Of a stretch of 38,150 nucleotides of DNA, positions 24,410-31,321 are shown piece by piece. Under the pieces are notes generated by a model. The model was not told where the DNA came from. It searched no databases and worked only from the letters and a program-made list of their open reading frames with translations. The stretch covers positions 1-38,150 of the IMG/VR virus record IMGVR_UViG_3300006080_000006, one strand, 5' to 3'. A program made the translations under genes and the position numbers. How positions within the stretch are numbered: the stretch's first letter is position 1; each line of letters begins with the position of its first letter. The stretch comes from a virus.

Positions 24410-24446
24410 CTGTAAGACCTATATGCTCCTTTCTTTGGAGGTGCGA

Positions 24447-24695
24447 ATGAGTGATATGAATCTCACCGGAATGAGGCTCCTTCGCGAGTGGCAGAGCCGC
24501 GAAGGAATTGATAGAAAACAGGCCGCTGAAAGGCTTTCGGTCGGCATACCAACACTGGACTCCTGGCTGCAGGGCAACCGCCGGCCAGGTCTGGCAGCAG
24601 CCCGAGTTATTGAGGAGGCCACTGGCGGCCTCGTTAAGACAGATGACTGGTTGACTGGCGAGGAGCTCGCCACCGTCCGGTCAGCAGGTATTTAG
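24447..24695 (+). CDS. Cro/CI-type helix-turn-helix regulator
   Basis: An 82-residue protein. ATG 24447 is chosen because GGAGG lies seven bases upstream; the track-length start at 24423 adds nine unlikely residues. Residues 20-45 (DRKQAAERLSVGIPTLDSWL) are a helix-turn-helix with the Cro/CI spacing, followed by two more short helices. It is divergent from the recombination operon and upstream of the replication genes, so it probably controls both. With no integrase or lysogeny gene visible, it is more likely an early/late timing regulator than a prophage repressor. Confidence 0.75.
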   Translation: MSDMNLTGMRLLREWQSREGIDRKQAAERLSVGIPTLDSWLQGNRRPGLAAARVIEEATGGLVKTDDWLTGEELATVRSAGI

Positions 24696-24707
24696 TTCAC
24701 CACACAG

Positions 24708-24728
24708 CCGGGACAGAACCTGTCCTGG
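24708..24728 (+). promoter_or_regulatory. Inverted repeat before the replication initiator
   Basis: CCGGGACAG and CTGTCCTGG pair (one G-T) around a 3-base loop, ending 13 bases before the initiator ATG. No T-run follows. It could be an operator or an mRNA hairpin that tunes initiator translation. Confidence 0.4.
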
Positions 24729-24741
24729 GTTGGGGGTAGTT

Positions 24742-25683
24742 ATGGCAAGAATCAGGTCGGTGAAACCTGAGTTGTTTCACCATGAGGGGCTGGCTTCGTG
24801 TACTCCACATGCCCGCCTTCTCTTCATAGCGATGCTGCAGTTGGCGGACAGAAAGGGAAGGTTCCGCTGGCTTCCGATGCAGGTACACGCACACGCCTTC
24901 CCGTATGAGCCGGGGCTGTCTGTCCACGAGCTGGCAGAGGAACTTCGGGGCATTGGGTGCGTCCAGGTCTACCGCGCTGGCGAGAAGCGCTACGTGGACA
25001 TAGCGAACTTCACCAAACATCAGCGGGTTCCCAATTCTGAAAAGCCCTCAATGGCCCCTGAGCCTCTAGAAAAAACTTTGACAGCTTTTGTTGAACACGA
25101 TGTTGAACAATGTTTGACACCATGTTCAACAAAATCACCCTTGGAAGTATGGAGGGATGGAAGGGGGAAAGGGGAAGAGGGAGGTATGGATGTAGGGAAG
25201 AACAATAAGCCTGTCTTAGAGGCAGGAGATCCAATCTCCAGAATCTGGAACATGTACAAGAGGTACCACCCAAGAAGCAGAACAGAGCCGGCGGAAAGCT
25301 GGCGCGTCCTCATCGAGAAGGCACTCGAGGAACACTCGGCAGAAGAACTCTGCCTGACTGTTCGCTGGGCTAAGGAGGCGCAAGCGTACTCATTCCAAAG
25401 AAGCAAGGGGCACGACAAGCTGAACAACATCCTGGCCTCGACCAAACTACCTGGGCGGGTAGAGGCTGCTCTTGAGTGGGCTGGCATGTCTTCCTCCTTG
25501 GAAGGCTGGCTCGAACACAACGCAAAGGCTGCGCTTCGCTACAGGGACGAAGCCAAGCAGTACGATGCTGAGATGTCTCCTGGCTCGCTGATTCACTACA
25601 TGAGCGAGTATGGGCTGCCTCAGCCGTCACCAGAAGTAGAAGCAAAAGTAATCAATTGGTTGGTATCAAGGGAGTCGATGTGA
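24742..25683 (+). CDS. Lambda-O-like replication initiator
   Basis: A 313-residue protein from ATG 24742 (GGGGG site upstream). Residues 1-95 match the winged-helix start of phage initiators (MARIRSVKPELFHHE, PHARLLFIAMLQLADRKGR). Residues 115-155 are a low-complexity linker whose DNA holds four iterons. The C-terminal half is helical (SWRVLIEKALEEHS, VRWAKEAQAYSF) and would contact the helicase or its loader. The following DnaB-type gene starts inside its stop. The plan, DNA-binding end, iteron-bearing linker and helicase-contact end, parallels lambda O. Exact family is inferred. Confidence 0.75.
   Translation: MARIRSVKPELFHHEGLASCTPHARLLFIAMLQLADRKGRFRWLPMQVHAHAFPYEPGLSVHELAEELRGIGCVQVYRAGEKRYVDIANFTKHQRVPNSEKPSMAPEPLEKTLTAFVEHDVEQCLTPCSTKSPLEVWRDGRGKGEEGGMDVGKNNKPVLEAGDPISRIWNMYKRYHPRSRTEPAESWRVLIEKALEEHSAEELCLTVRWAKEAQAYSFQRSKGHDKLNNILASTKLPGRVEAALEWAGMSSSLEGWLEHNAKAALRYRDEAKQYDAEMSPGSLIHYMSEYGLPQPSPEVEAKVINWLVSRESM
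25089..25131 (+). other. Four iterons, likely origin of replication
   Basis: TGTTGAACA at 25089 and 25101, TGTTTGACA at 25111 and the inverted form TGTTCAACA at 25123. The 9-mers are spaced 12, 10 and 12 bases, about one helical turn, inside the initiator gene. A purine tract follows at once. This matches the intragenic iteron design of lambda-type origins. Confidence 0.7.
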
Positions 25684-26987
25684 CTATCACGAGTTCGGAG
25701 CATTCAGAGAGAGCAGTCCTGGGCGCGGTGTTCATCGCCGGCAGCGACGTGGTCCACGAGGCAGTTGAGATGGGCATCACAGCAGAACACTTCTCCATTC
25801 CAAGCCACCGCAAGGTCTGGGAGTTGGTGTCCTCTGAGGTGGACTCTGGCAGACCTCCTGAGCCTGGGTTCATCGCGGAGAGATACCCAAAGGACGTTAG
25901 GTCCTGCGGCGGGCTGTCCTTCCTGACCAGCCTTGGCGGCTCATGCGGCTCCCTGACCCTGCTCCCTCAGTACGTGGAGAACATCCTCGAGGCGAACAGG
26001 ACGGCGCGGCTGGTGTCTGCAGCGAGGGAGATCCTCCAAGCAGCAGCGTCGTCTGAACACCGAGCCGATGAACTCCAAGCAATCATGGAGCAGGCGCTCA
26101 ACGACTCGTCAAAAGACCTTGGCATCCGAGAGAAGCCAGAGTCGGTAGAGGACATCATCCGCGAGTGGTCGACCAAGCGGGCCCTGGTCCTCTCAGGAGA
26201 GGCGAAGGACACAGACCTCAAGTGGGACCTCTTTGCTCTCGACCGCTTTGTCCTCGCTGGCCCTGGACACCTAGTCGTTATCGGCGGCAGGCCCAAGATG
26301 GGTAAGACACAGCTCGCCGTCTCCCTCATGGCAAACATCGCAAGGAGAAGCGGGCCCGCCCTGTTCTGCTCCGCTGAGATGGGCAAGGAGGCTCTCGCCA
26401 GGCGCATCCTAAGCTCTACCATGGACATCAGGACAAGAGACGCCAGCAAGTTCGCTGTGGGCTTTGAGGAGACTGTCAAGAACTGGCAAGGCGTGCCCCT
26501 CATGTTCGACTACAAGGCTAGGACGGTTCGCAAGGTCTGCGCCAGCATCCGGCAGGCGAAGAGGAAGTTCGACATCAACGCAGCTGCCATTGACTACCTG
26601 CAGTTGCTCGAGATGGACGGCGCCCGTTCGGAGGAGGAAGAGATTGGCAGAGCCAGCAAGACCTTCAAGGGCCTCGCTGAGGAACTTGAGATACCCATCC
26701 TCCTTCTCGTGCAGGTCAACAGGAAGTGCGAAGAGCGACCAGACAAGCGGCCCCTCATGAGCGACATCCGTGGCTCTGGTCGCGTCGAGCAGGACGCAGA
26801 CGCTGTCGTCTTTGTGTACCGAGAGGTCTACTACAACGAACGCTTCCCGAGACCGTCTCAGGTTGAGCTGATTGTCAGAGCCAATAGGCACGGGCCAACC
26901 GGAACCGGAATGTCGTTCTGGACACCCGGCTCTGGCTGGTTCCAAGACCCTACCCATCAGTGGGGAGAAGGGTCACCTCCTCGGTAA
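25680..26987 (+). CDS. DnaB-type replicative helicase
   Basis: A 435-residue protein starting at GTG 25680 (AAGGGAG five bases upstream), inside the stop of the initiator gene. The N-terminal domain (about 1-150) is helical and the RecA-like domain carries Walker A GGRPKMGKT near residue 203, Walker B AAIDYLQLL near 303 and RVEQDADAVVFVYRE near 366, the DnaB arginine-finger region. It would unwind DNA at the fork, loaded by the initiator. It is slightly shorter than bacterial DnaB, as in many phages. Its last 38 bases overlap a convergent gene. Confidence 0.92.
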   Translation: MTITSSEHSERAVLGAVFIAGSDVVHEAVEMGITAEHFSIPSHRKVWELVSSEVDSGRPPEPGFIAERYPKDVRSCGGLSFLTSLGGSCGSLTLLPQYVENILEANRTARLVSAAREILQAAASSEHRADELQAIMEQALNDSSKDLGIREKPESVEDIIREWSTKRALVLSGEAKDTDLKWDLFALDRFVLAGPGHLVVIGGRPKMGKTQLAVSLMANIARRSGPALFCSAEMGKEALARRILSSTMDIRTRDASKFAVGFEETVKNWQGVPLMFDYKARTVRKVCASIRQAKRKFDINAAAIDYLQLLEMDGARSEEEEIGRASKTFKGLAEELEIPILLLVQVNRKCEERPDKRPLMSDIRGSGRVEQDADAVVFVYREVYYNERFPRPSQVELIVRANRHGPTGTGMSFWTPGSGWFQDPTHQWGEGSPPR

Positions 26988-27330
26988 GGCCGCGCTTCCG
27001 CACACTGGCCCTCGGCACCCCGAGAGCTATCCTGTGCCGGCGGACAGTCTCGCCTGAGATTTGCACGCCCCAGCGAAGCGCCTCAATAGCGAGCTCGTGG
27101 TCGTTCGCCCTCGGACTAACCTCCAGGAGGCGGGCGACTACGCTGCGGTTCGCCTCGCCAATCTTCTTTGCTGGCGGGCTATTGAAAACCTTGTCAGCAC
27201 AGCGCTCGCACAGGTCCCAAGTCTCGCTCTCGTTCACCGGCTTCCTTCGCCACCCATCCGGGTAACGCTTCGGGAAGATGAGCCACTCGTCCCTCCCGCA
27301 CTCGTCGCAGCGAACCACCGAGTACCTCAT
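26950..27330 (-). CDS. Zinc-ribbon plus helix-turn-helix regulator candidate
   Basis: A 126-residue protein from ATG 27330 (GTG 27333 is an alternative). Residues 8-45 hold CDEC and CERC pairs, a zinc ribbon, and residues 58-110 hold helices that could form a helix-turn-helix (SGETVRRHRIALGVPR). It begins three bases after the stop of another DNA-binding-type gene. The 3' end overlaps the helicase gene on the other strand by 38 bases, so readthrough there could make antisense RNA. Target unknown. Confidence 0.6.
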   Translation of the reverse strand: MRYSVVRCDECGRDEWLIFPKRYPDGWRRKPVNESETWDLCERCADKVFNSPPAKKIGEANRSVVARLLEVSPRANDHELAIEALRWGVQISGETVRRHRIALGVPRASVRKRGLTEEVTLLPTDG

Positions 27331-27333
27331 CAC

Positions 27334-27687
27334 TCACCCCTCTCCTGCAATAATCTTCATGGCTCGAGATTGAGGCGACTCTATCCCCCTAGCCCTTCTC
27401 GCCATAGACACCGCCTGCCTGCTGACCCCAAGGGCCTCGGCCACCCGAGCGTCCGACCACTGGCCGAGCATTGGGTGGTAGCAAGTCCGCTTCTTTCGAC
27501 CCCTGGTGTCAATGGGCGGGTTTCTTGTGTCGACCCCGAAGCGCCGAAGAGCCTTGAGTACGGTTATCGCGGACACCCCCCACTTCACAGCCAGCGCCTT
27601 TGCTGAGCCCTCGCTTTGGTAGTCAGACAGGAACTCGTCCCGCCTGTTTTCTGGTATGGCCGGTGGCCGGCCTCTTCCGTTAGACAT
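27334..27687 (-). CDS. Helix-turn-helix DNA-binding protein
   Basis: A 117-residue basic protein. It starts with an AT-hook-like GRGRP and carries two possible helix-turn-helix units, near residues 28-50 (AKALAVKWGVSAITVLKALR) and 77-98 (DARVAEALGVSRQAVSMARR). The second matches a motif common in phage regulatory and endonuclease-associated proteins. Its ATG overlaps the end of the DpdA-like gene by 8 bases, so it is expressed with the DNA-modification genes. Confidence 0.68.
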   Translation of the reverse strand: MSNGRGRPPAIPENRRDEFLSDYQSEGSAKALAVKWGVSAITVLKALRRFGVDTRNPPIDTRGRKKRTCYHPMLGQWSDARVAEALGVSRQAVSMARRARGIESPQSRAMKIIAGEG

Positions 27688-28327
27688 CTTTCAGTCCTCC
27701 TTCTTCCTGTGTTGTTTGTTTGCTCCAAAAGTGACCTTGTCTTCGACCAAGGTCTAAACCTCTAAGTGTTTTCCTGAACCTGGTGGGGCTGGATCCGTCG
27801 AAACTGTCGGCTCCCGAGTCCTGGCAGAGATTGATTCTCTTTACGCTGTTCACCCGAGCTACATGGAAATAGCAACCGAGCTCCCTCGCCAGCTCGCCCC
27901 ACATCGACATGGTCTCCAACTTCCAGTCGGTTGAGCCGCCAAGGAAAAGGCCTACCTGCTCCGAGACCATGGACCGAACGTCGTCCGCAACCATCCCGTC
28001 CTGAACAGGGAGGAGCATTGGCCTGCCGATGGACTCGAGCCTCGGCAACCAGGACGCAGACATCTTGAGAGACTTGAGCCCTCCGCCAACAATGTCTGGA
28101 AGGACTATCCAGTCAGCGTTTGGCCCGTGGTCCTGCAGCACACGCTCAAAGCCCGACACGTCGAACGGCACGCCCCTTGTGTGACACCCCCAAGCGCCGT
28201 TATCGAGCCCGTATGGGAGCGGGGATGGTGTTCGGTAGTTCTGGCTGGGCTCGATGATGAACCTCCACCTAGCCACCCTAAGGGCCTCGAGGGTGAGCCC
28301 TGAGCAGCGGGAGGTGTACGCAAGCAT
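27680..28327 (-). CDS. dpdA: DNA 7-deazaguanine transglycosylase (DpdA-like, TGT fold)
   Basis: A 215-residue protein from ATG 28327 (TGATG overlap with the cupin stop). It has the ordered TGT-superfamily active-site positions: LDNGAWG (Asp42), PDIVGGG (Asp78), PVQDGM (Gln109), LFLGGST (Gly130-131) and SFDGSSPTRF, where Asp177 fits the catalytic nucleophile of the FDCVxPTR motif. TGT enzymes swap guanine for preQ bases in tRNA; phage DpdA members do this in DNA. The QueC gene two places upstream supports the DNA role. It is shorter than tRNA TGT, as phage DpdA proteins often are. Substrate base is inferred. Confidence 0.8.
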   Translation of the reverse strand: MLAYTSRCSGLTLEALRVARWRFIIEPSQNYRTPSPLPYGLDNGAWGCHTRGVPFDVSGFERVLQDHGPNADWIVLPDIVGGGLKSLKMSASWLPRLESIGRPMLLPVQDGMVADDVRSMVSEQVGLFLGGSTDWKLETMSMWGELARELGCYFHVARVNSVKRINLCQDSGADSFDGSSPTRFRKTLRGLDLGRRQGHFWSKQTTQEEGGLKDV

Positions 28328-28668
28328 CACCTCGACACCCCCGCCCAGGACCACTCCCTGCGATGCGGCCCCCTGACGCACAATGTCAGGCACCCCCGTC
28401 GACCCACCCGCAGGCTGTGGACAGAAGACGCCTTTCGGAACGACACCGACCGGGCTGTCCGGTATGAAGCCGCTCCCTTTCTGGCCTCCGAGTACCCGCC
28501 AGAGAGAACCACCGTCAGGAAGTCCCACGGGTGGTCGTGCCCCTGAATCTCCGCCTTTGGGGAGAACCGATGCAGGTATACGCCGAGCGGGCGGGACTCA
28601 AGGAACACCAGGCGCTCCATGCTGGGGCAGTCTGACCGCTCAGTGGGGAATATGGGTCGCCACCTCAT
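28327..28668 (-). CDS. Cupin-fold protein in the deazaguanine cluster
   Basis: A 113-residue protein from ATG 28668, which overlaps the QueC stop (ATGA); its own stop overlaps the DpdA-like start. It has a cupin metal site pattern: GHDHPWDF (His44 and His46, with Asp49 nearby), a GGYSE segment and a later VHSL (His84), then CVRGPHRREW. Small cupins bind metal and can be oxygenases, isomerases or binding proteins. Tight coupling between QueC and DpdA suggests work on preQ0 or on the modified base. The reaction is unknown. Confidence 0.7.
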   Translation of the reverse strand: MRWRPIFPTERSDCPSMERLVFLESRPLGVYLHRFSPKAEIQGHDHPWDFLTVVLSGGYSEARKGAASYRTARSVSFRKASSVHSLRVGRRGCLTLCVRGPHRREWSWAGVSR

Positions 28669-29291
28669 CGCGCCATCCCCGCCGCTCGAGCCAGGCACGC
28701 GCCGCACTCTCGGCAGGGTGTTTCGCCGCCGGCATAGCAACTCCACGACATGGTTACCAAGTTGGTCGCCCCCAGCTCAGCTCCCAACTCAACGACCTCC
28801 TTCTTGGTCATGCTGATCAACGGGGTGTGGATTTTTATTCGGAGCTCGCCTTCCATCGACCTGAAGAATCCAGGACGACAGTCCTCAAAAACCTCATGAT
28901 CGTCGGCGCATGCCCCAAACACCAAGGCGTCGGGAAGCTTTGGTTCGTGTTCAAGTGCGGCGGCAACCAAAAGGGCTCGGTTTCGACCACCAACCACAAC
29001 GCAGGAACCAGACAACCCCCCCTCGTTTCCGAGAAGGGAGCTGTCGCTCGGGTTCCAGTCGCCCACGCCGCCCGTGATGTCGTAAACAGTCAGACTGACC
29101 CTTGCCGTGGAGGCGATCCTCTTTGCGGCGTCGATCTCCTGGCTGGCGTGCAGTTGTCCGTAGTCAAAACAGACAGCGTCAACCACGTTCTCGTATCGAC
29201 CGTGGTTGCGAATCGCCCACGCAAGGCAGACTGCGGAGTCCATTCCCCCAGACAAAAGGACCCGTATTCTCTTGGGGTAGATCTTCTTCAT
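28665..29291 (-). CDS. queC: QueC, 7-cyano-7-deazaguanine (preQ0) synthase
   Basis: A 208-residue enzyme. It has the PP-loop SGGMDS (14-19), FDYGQLHASQEI (42-53), GGRNRALL (101-108) and a C-terminal zinc site SCYAGG...CRECGAC with Cys185, 193, 196 and 199. QueC turns 7-carboxy-7-deazaguanine into preQ0 with ATP and ammonia. It overlaps both neighbours by 4 bases, showing an operon with the methyltransferase and the cupin. No QueD, QueE or GTP cyclohydrolase is in the window, so earlier steps come from the host or from genes elsewhere. Slightly shorter than bacterial QueC. Confidence 0.9.
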   Translation of the reverse strand: MKKIYPKRIRVLLSGGMDSAVCLAWAIRNHGRYENVVDAVCFDYGQLHASQEIDAAKRIASTARVSLTVYDITGGVGDWNPSDSSLLGNEGGLSGSCVVVGGRNRALLVAAALEHEPKLPDALVFGACADDHEVFEDCRPGFFRSMEGELRIKIHTPLISMTKKEVVELGAELGATNLVTMSWSCYAGGETPCRECGACLARAAGMAR

Positions 29292-30796
29292 TGATTGGCC
29301 TTTCCTGCTTTCGCAATTTGTTCTGCAATCCGCTGCGCCACAATTGGCGTGACTGCGTTTCCTGCTTGTCGGTACCTGCTCTGCTTGGACCCCTGGAATG
29401 GGTGCCCATCAGGAAAATCCATCAGGCGGGCACACTCCTCGACTGTTAGGCGGCGGCGCCCCGTGGCTAGCCAGAGCGTGTCTGACGCCCTCGCCGGCCC
29501 ACCCTGAGCCGTCCACCCAGTAGACTCCTTCCCGTTGGTGCCCTTGTACTCCGTAGCGCTGACCAGGGCGCTGGGCCTGTCCAGGAGTTCGGGGTGCTCG
29601 CCCTTCCGCCACTTAGCCCTCAGCGCCAGTGACGTTCCCTGACAGGCACGCACCGTTGGGCTGGGCTCGTCTATCGAGCGAGCCCCCTGGTTGCCCCCGG
29701 TCTTCCCCCCGTCGTTGAGGCCGGTGACAACCTCAATCCATGGCCCTGCATTCCCTATCTGGGAAGCGGCGATGGTGGTGCAGGGCTCGTTAGTGATGTC
29801 GCGGTAACTGCGCTTGTCGGCATCGGCTGAGCTGCGCGGGTTGGTTCCGCCGCCGATCACCCGAAGAAGCATCCCGTTGCCGACAACCCGAAGCATCTGG
29901 TTGCCGTTGCCGACAACCCGAAGCATCTGGTTGCCCTTGCCGTTGACCGTGGGTGCTGGCTCGTTGAGCGTGTGCGGCCTTTCCTGGTTTGGGTTGTTGT
30001 CGCTGTTGCGGCCACCGTCGAGCTGGACCTCGTCCCACCCATACAGTCCGCCGAGAGCATTGCCCCCAGCCACGGGTTGGCACGACGGGGTGTCCGCACT
30101 CTTCGGCACGCCAGCGACCCCATTCCCGCTCCGCCCTGTTGCGGTACCCCAAGCAGCCAGCCCAAGGGCCTGGCGCACCGTATTCCATGGCTTCAGCCCT
30201 GGGGCGAAGAGGTCTTCCTGCGTCTTGTTCGGGTTGCCGTGTGTCGGCTCGGGCCACTTGATGGGGCGTGGCCCGCCCACCAGGAAGACACGGCGCCTTC
30301 TCTGCGGCACCCCGAAGTCTGCCGAGTCAAGCACCCTCCAGCCCACCCAATCAAAGTGCTTCTCCAGGTTCTTCAGGATCACTTGGTGGAAGTAGGCGTT
30401 CGGGCAGAGAGGCGTCCCTATGCAGGTCTTCCCGCCCTTACACGCCCCCTTGTGGTTGGTGAGACCGACCACGTTCTCCCCCACAAACCAAGTGGGTCCG
30501 GTGAAGTCGATAGCGGCCTCGGTTGCAGGCCACATGTTCCTCTCGTCTTGGGCACCCTTCCTCTTCCCCGCCGTGGACCAGGCCTGACAGGGGAACGAGG
30601 ACCACAGGAGGTCTGGGGCCATGCCCACGTATAGGGAAAGGTCCCTAACGTCTCCTCGCACGGCTGGGAGCCCCGCAGCCTCAAGTGTGGCGCAGGCGTC
30701 CTCGTCCCACTCCACGCAGGCCAGGTGCTCAAAGCCAGCAGCCTCGAGGCCGAGAGCTGCGCCCCCTGCCCCAGCAAATAGTTCAAGTGTTTTCAT
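29288..30796 (-). CDS. C5-cytosine DNA methyltransferase with repeat-rich recognition domain
   Basis: A 502-residue enzyme with the classic motifs: I LELFAGAGGAALGL (4-17), IV FPCQAW with catalytic Cys70, VI ENV (107-109), VIII QRRRR (165-169) and X GNAVTPIVAQ (479-488). It methylates cytosine at position 5 using S-adenosylmethionine. A Cys-containing insert lies near 119-131. Residues 230-440 form an unusually long recognition region with several copies of a (N/D)EPxPTV-like phrase and a tandem 10-residue repeat. It starts the leftward segment leading to QueC and the DpdA-like enzyme. GGAAGGAG lies upstream. Confidence 0.93.
   Translation of the reverse strand: MKTLELFAGAGGAALGLEAAGFEHLACVEWDEDACATLEAAGLPAVRGDVRDLSLYVGMAPDLLWSSFPCQAWSTAGKRKGAQDERNMWPATEAAIDFTGPTWFVGENVVGLTNHKGACKGGKTCIGTPLCPNAYFHQVILKNLEKHFDWVGWRVLDSADFGVPQRRRRVFLVGGPRPIKWPEPTHGNPNKTQEDLFAPGLKPWNTVRQALGLAAWGTATGRSGNGVAGVPKSADTPSCQPVAGGNALGGLYGWDEVQLDGGRNSDNNPNQERPHTLNEPAPTVNGKGNQMLRVVGNGNQMLRVVGNGMLLRVIGGGTNPRSSADADKRSYRDITNEPCTTIAASQIGNAGPWIEVVTGLNDGGKTGGNQGARSIDEPSPTVRACQGTSLALRAKWRKGEHPELLDRPSALVSATEYKGTNGKESTGWTAQGGPARASDTLWLATGRRRLTVEECARLMDFPDGHPFQGSKQSRYRQAGNAVTPIVAQRIAEQIAKAGKANQ
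29875..29934 (-). repeat. Perfect 30-bp tandem repeat in methyltransferase gene
   Basis: 29875-29904 and 29905-29934 are identical and in frame, encoding two copies of NQMLRVVGNG; a diverged copy precedes at 29851-29880. Copy-number change would keep the frame. Confidence 0.9.
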
Positions 30797-31017
30797 TTTC
30801 CTTCTCCTTCCTTGTGCCGCTTGATTGCGGCGCTAGACGTTTGCCTTAGGCACCTAGCCATCAGGGCGAACTCCGAAATAAGGGACACCATCTCGAACTT
30901 GGTTGCTTCCCCCTCTTCTCCGAGCAGGGCGATAACATCCGAACAGGCCGAGTCGACCGCCTCTGCGAACGTGTCTGCCTGACACGCCACCAGATAAAGT
31001 TCGCTTACCTCCTTCAT
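30793..31017 (-). CDS. Small hypothetical acidic helical protein
   Basis: A 74-residue protein from ATG 31017, with GGAGGAGGA directly upstream and 4-base overlaps on both sides. Predicted all-helical (ADTFAEAVDSACSDVIALLG, FALMARCLRQT). It is not recognised; coupling to the methyltransferase start is the only functional hint. Confidence 0.6.
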   Translation of the reverse strand: MKEVSELYLVACQADTFAEAVDSACSDVIALLGEEGEATKFEMVSLISEFALMARCLRQTSSAAIKRHKEGEGK

Positions 31018-31307
31018 TCCTCCTCCTTCCATTTTGGGCAGTCAGAGTTGACTCCAGACTCTATGCCTGGACACACGCCGCCCAACTTATCTCCAGGGCA
31101 CCAGGGCTCCTCCTCGATGAGGTCGCCCCCTCCTTCCTTCTTCCCAGCCTCAAAGCCTAGGCTCCACGCCCGCTCAATCAAATCGCACACCTCGCGAGCG
31201 GCTTCGCTTCCGGTAAGGGCCGCTATTCCAATCTTGCCGGGAACCGCCTCCATCCACTCAGGCAGTAGTTCGTCAAGGGGATGCTTGGGTTCCGCTGTCT
31301 TGCTCAT
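31014..31307 (-). CDS. Small hypothetical protein
   Basis: A 97-residue protein with the recurrent AGGAAGGAGAGAG ribosome site before ATG 31307. The first 60 residues are helical and the acidic end carries a CPGDKLGGVCPG and a later Cys that might bind metal. It is not recognised. It belongs to the run of small early-type genes on this strand. Confidence 0.6.
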   Translation of the reverse strand: MSKTAEPKHPLDELLPEWMEAVPGKIGIAALTGSEAAREVCDLIERAWSLGFEAGKKEGGGDLIEEEPWCPGDKLGGVCPGIESGVNSDCPKWKEEE

Positions 31308-31321
31308 GTCCTCTCTCCTTC

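Noticed and set aside
24423-24695. Prophage repressor and lysogeny module
   Set aside because: A Cro/CI-type protein is present but no integrase, excisionase or attachment site is visible, so lysogeny is not supported.
28383-29294. 303-codon + strand frame over the QueC/cupin region
   Set aside because: The - strand genes there have full motif sets and coupled starts; the + frame has Pro/Arg/Gly-rich antisense composition.
29851-29940. CRISPR-like array
   Set aside because: The repeats are tandem, in frame and without spacers.
29814-30634. Overlapping + strand frames across the methyltransferase gene
   Set aside because: They are shadows of a gene with all C5-methyltransferase motifs.
27680-30796. 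Complete preQ0 pathway
   Set aside because: QueC is the only biosynthetic enzyme; nothing resembling QueD, QueE or GTP cyclohydrolase was found in the window.
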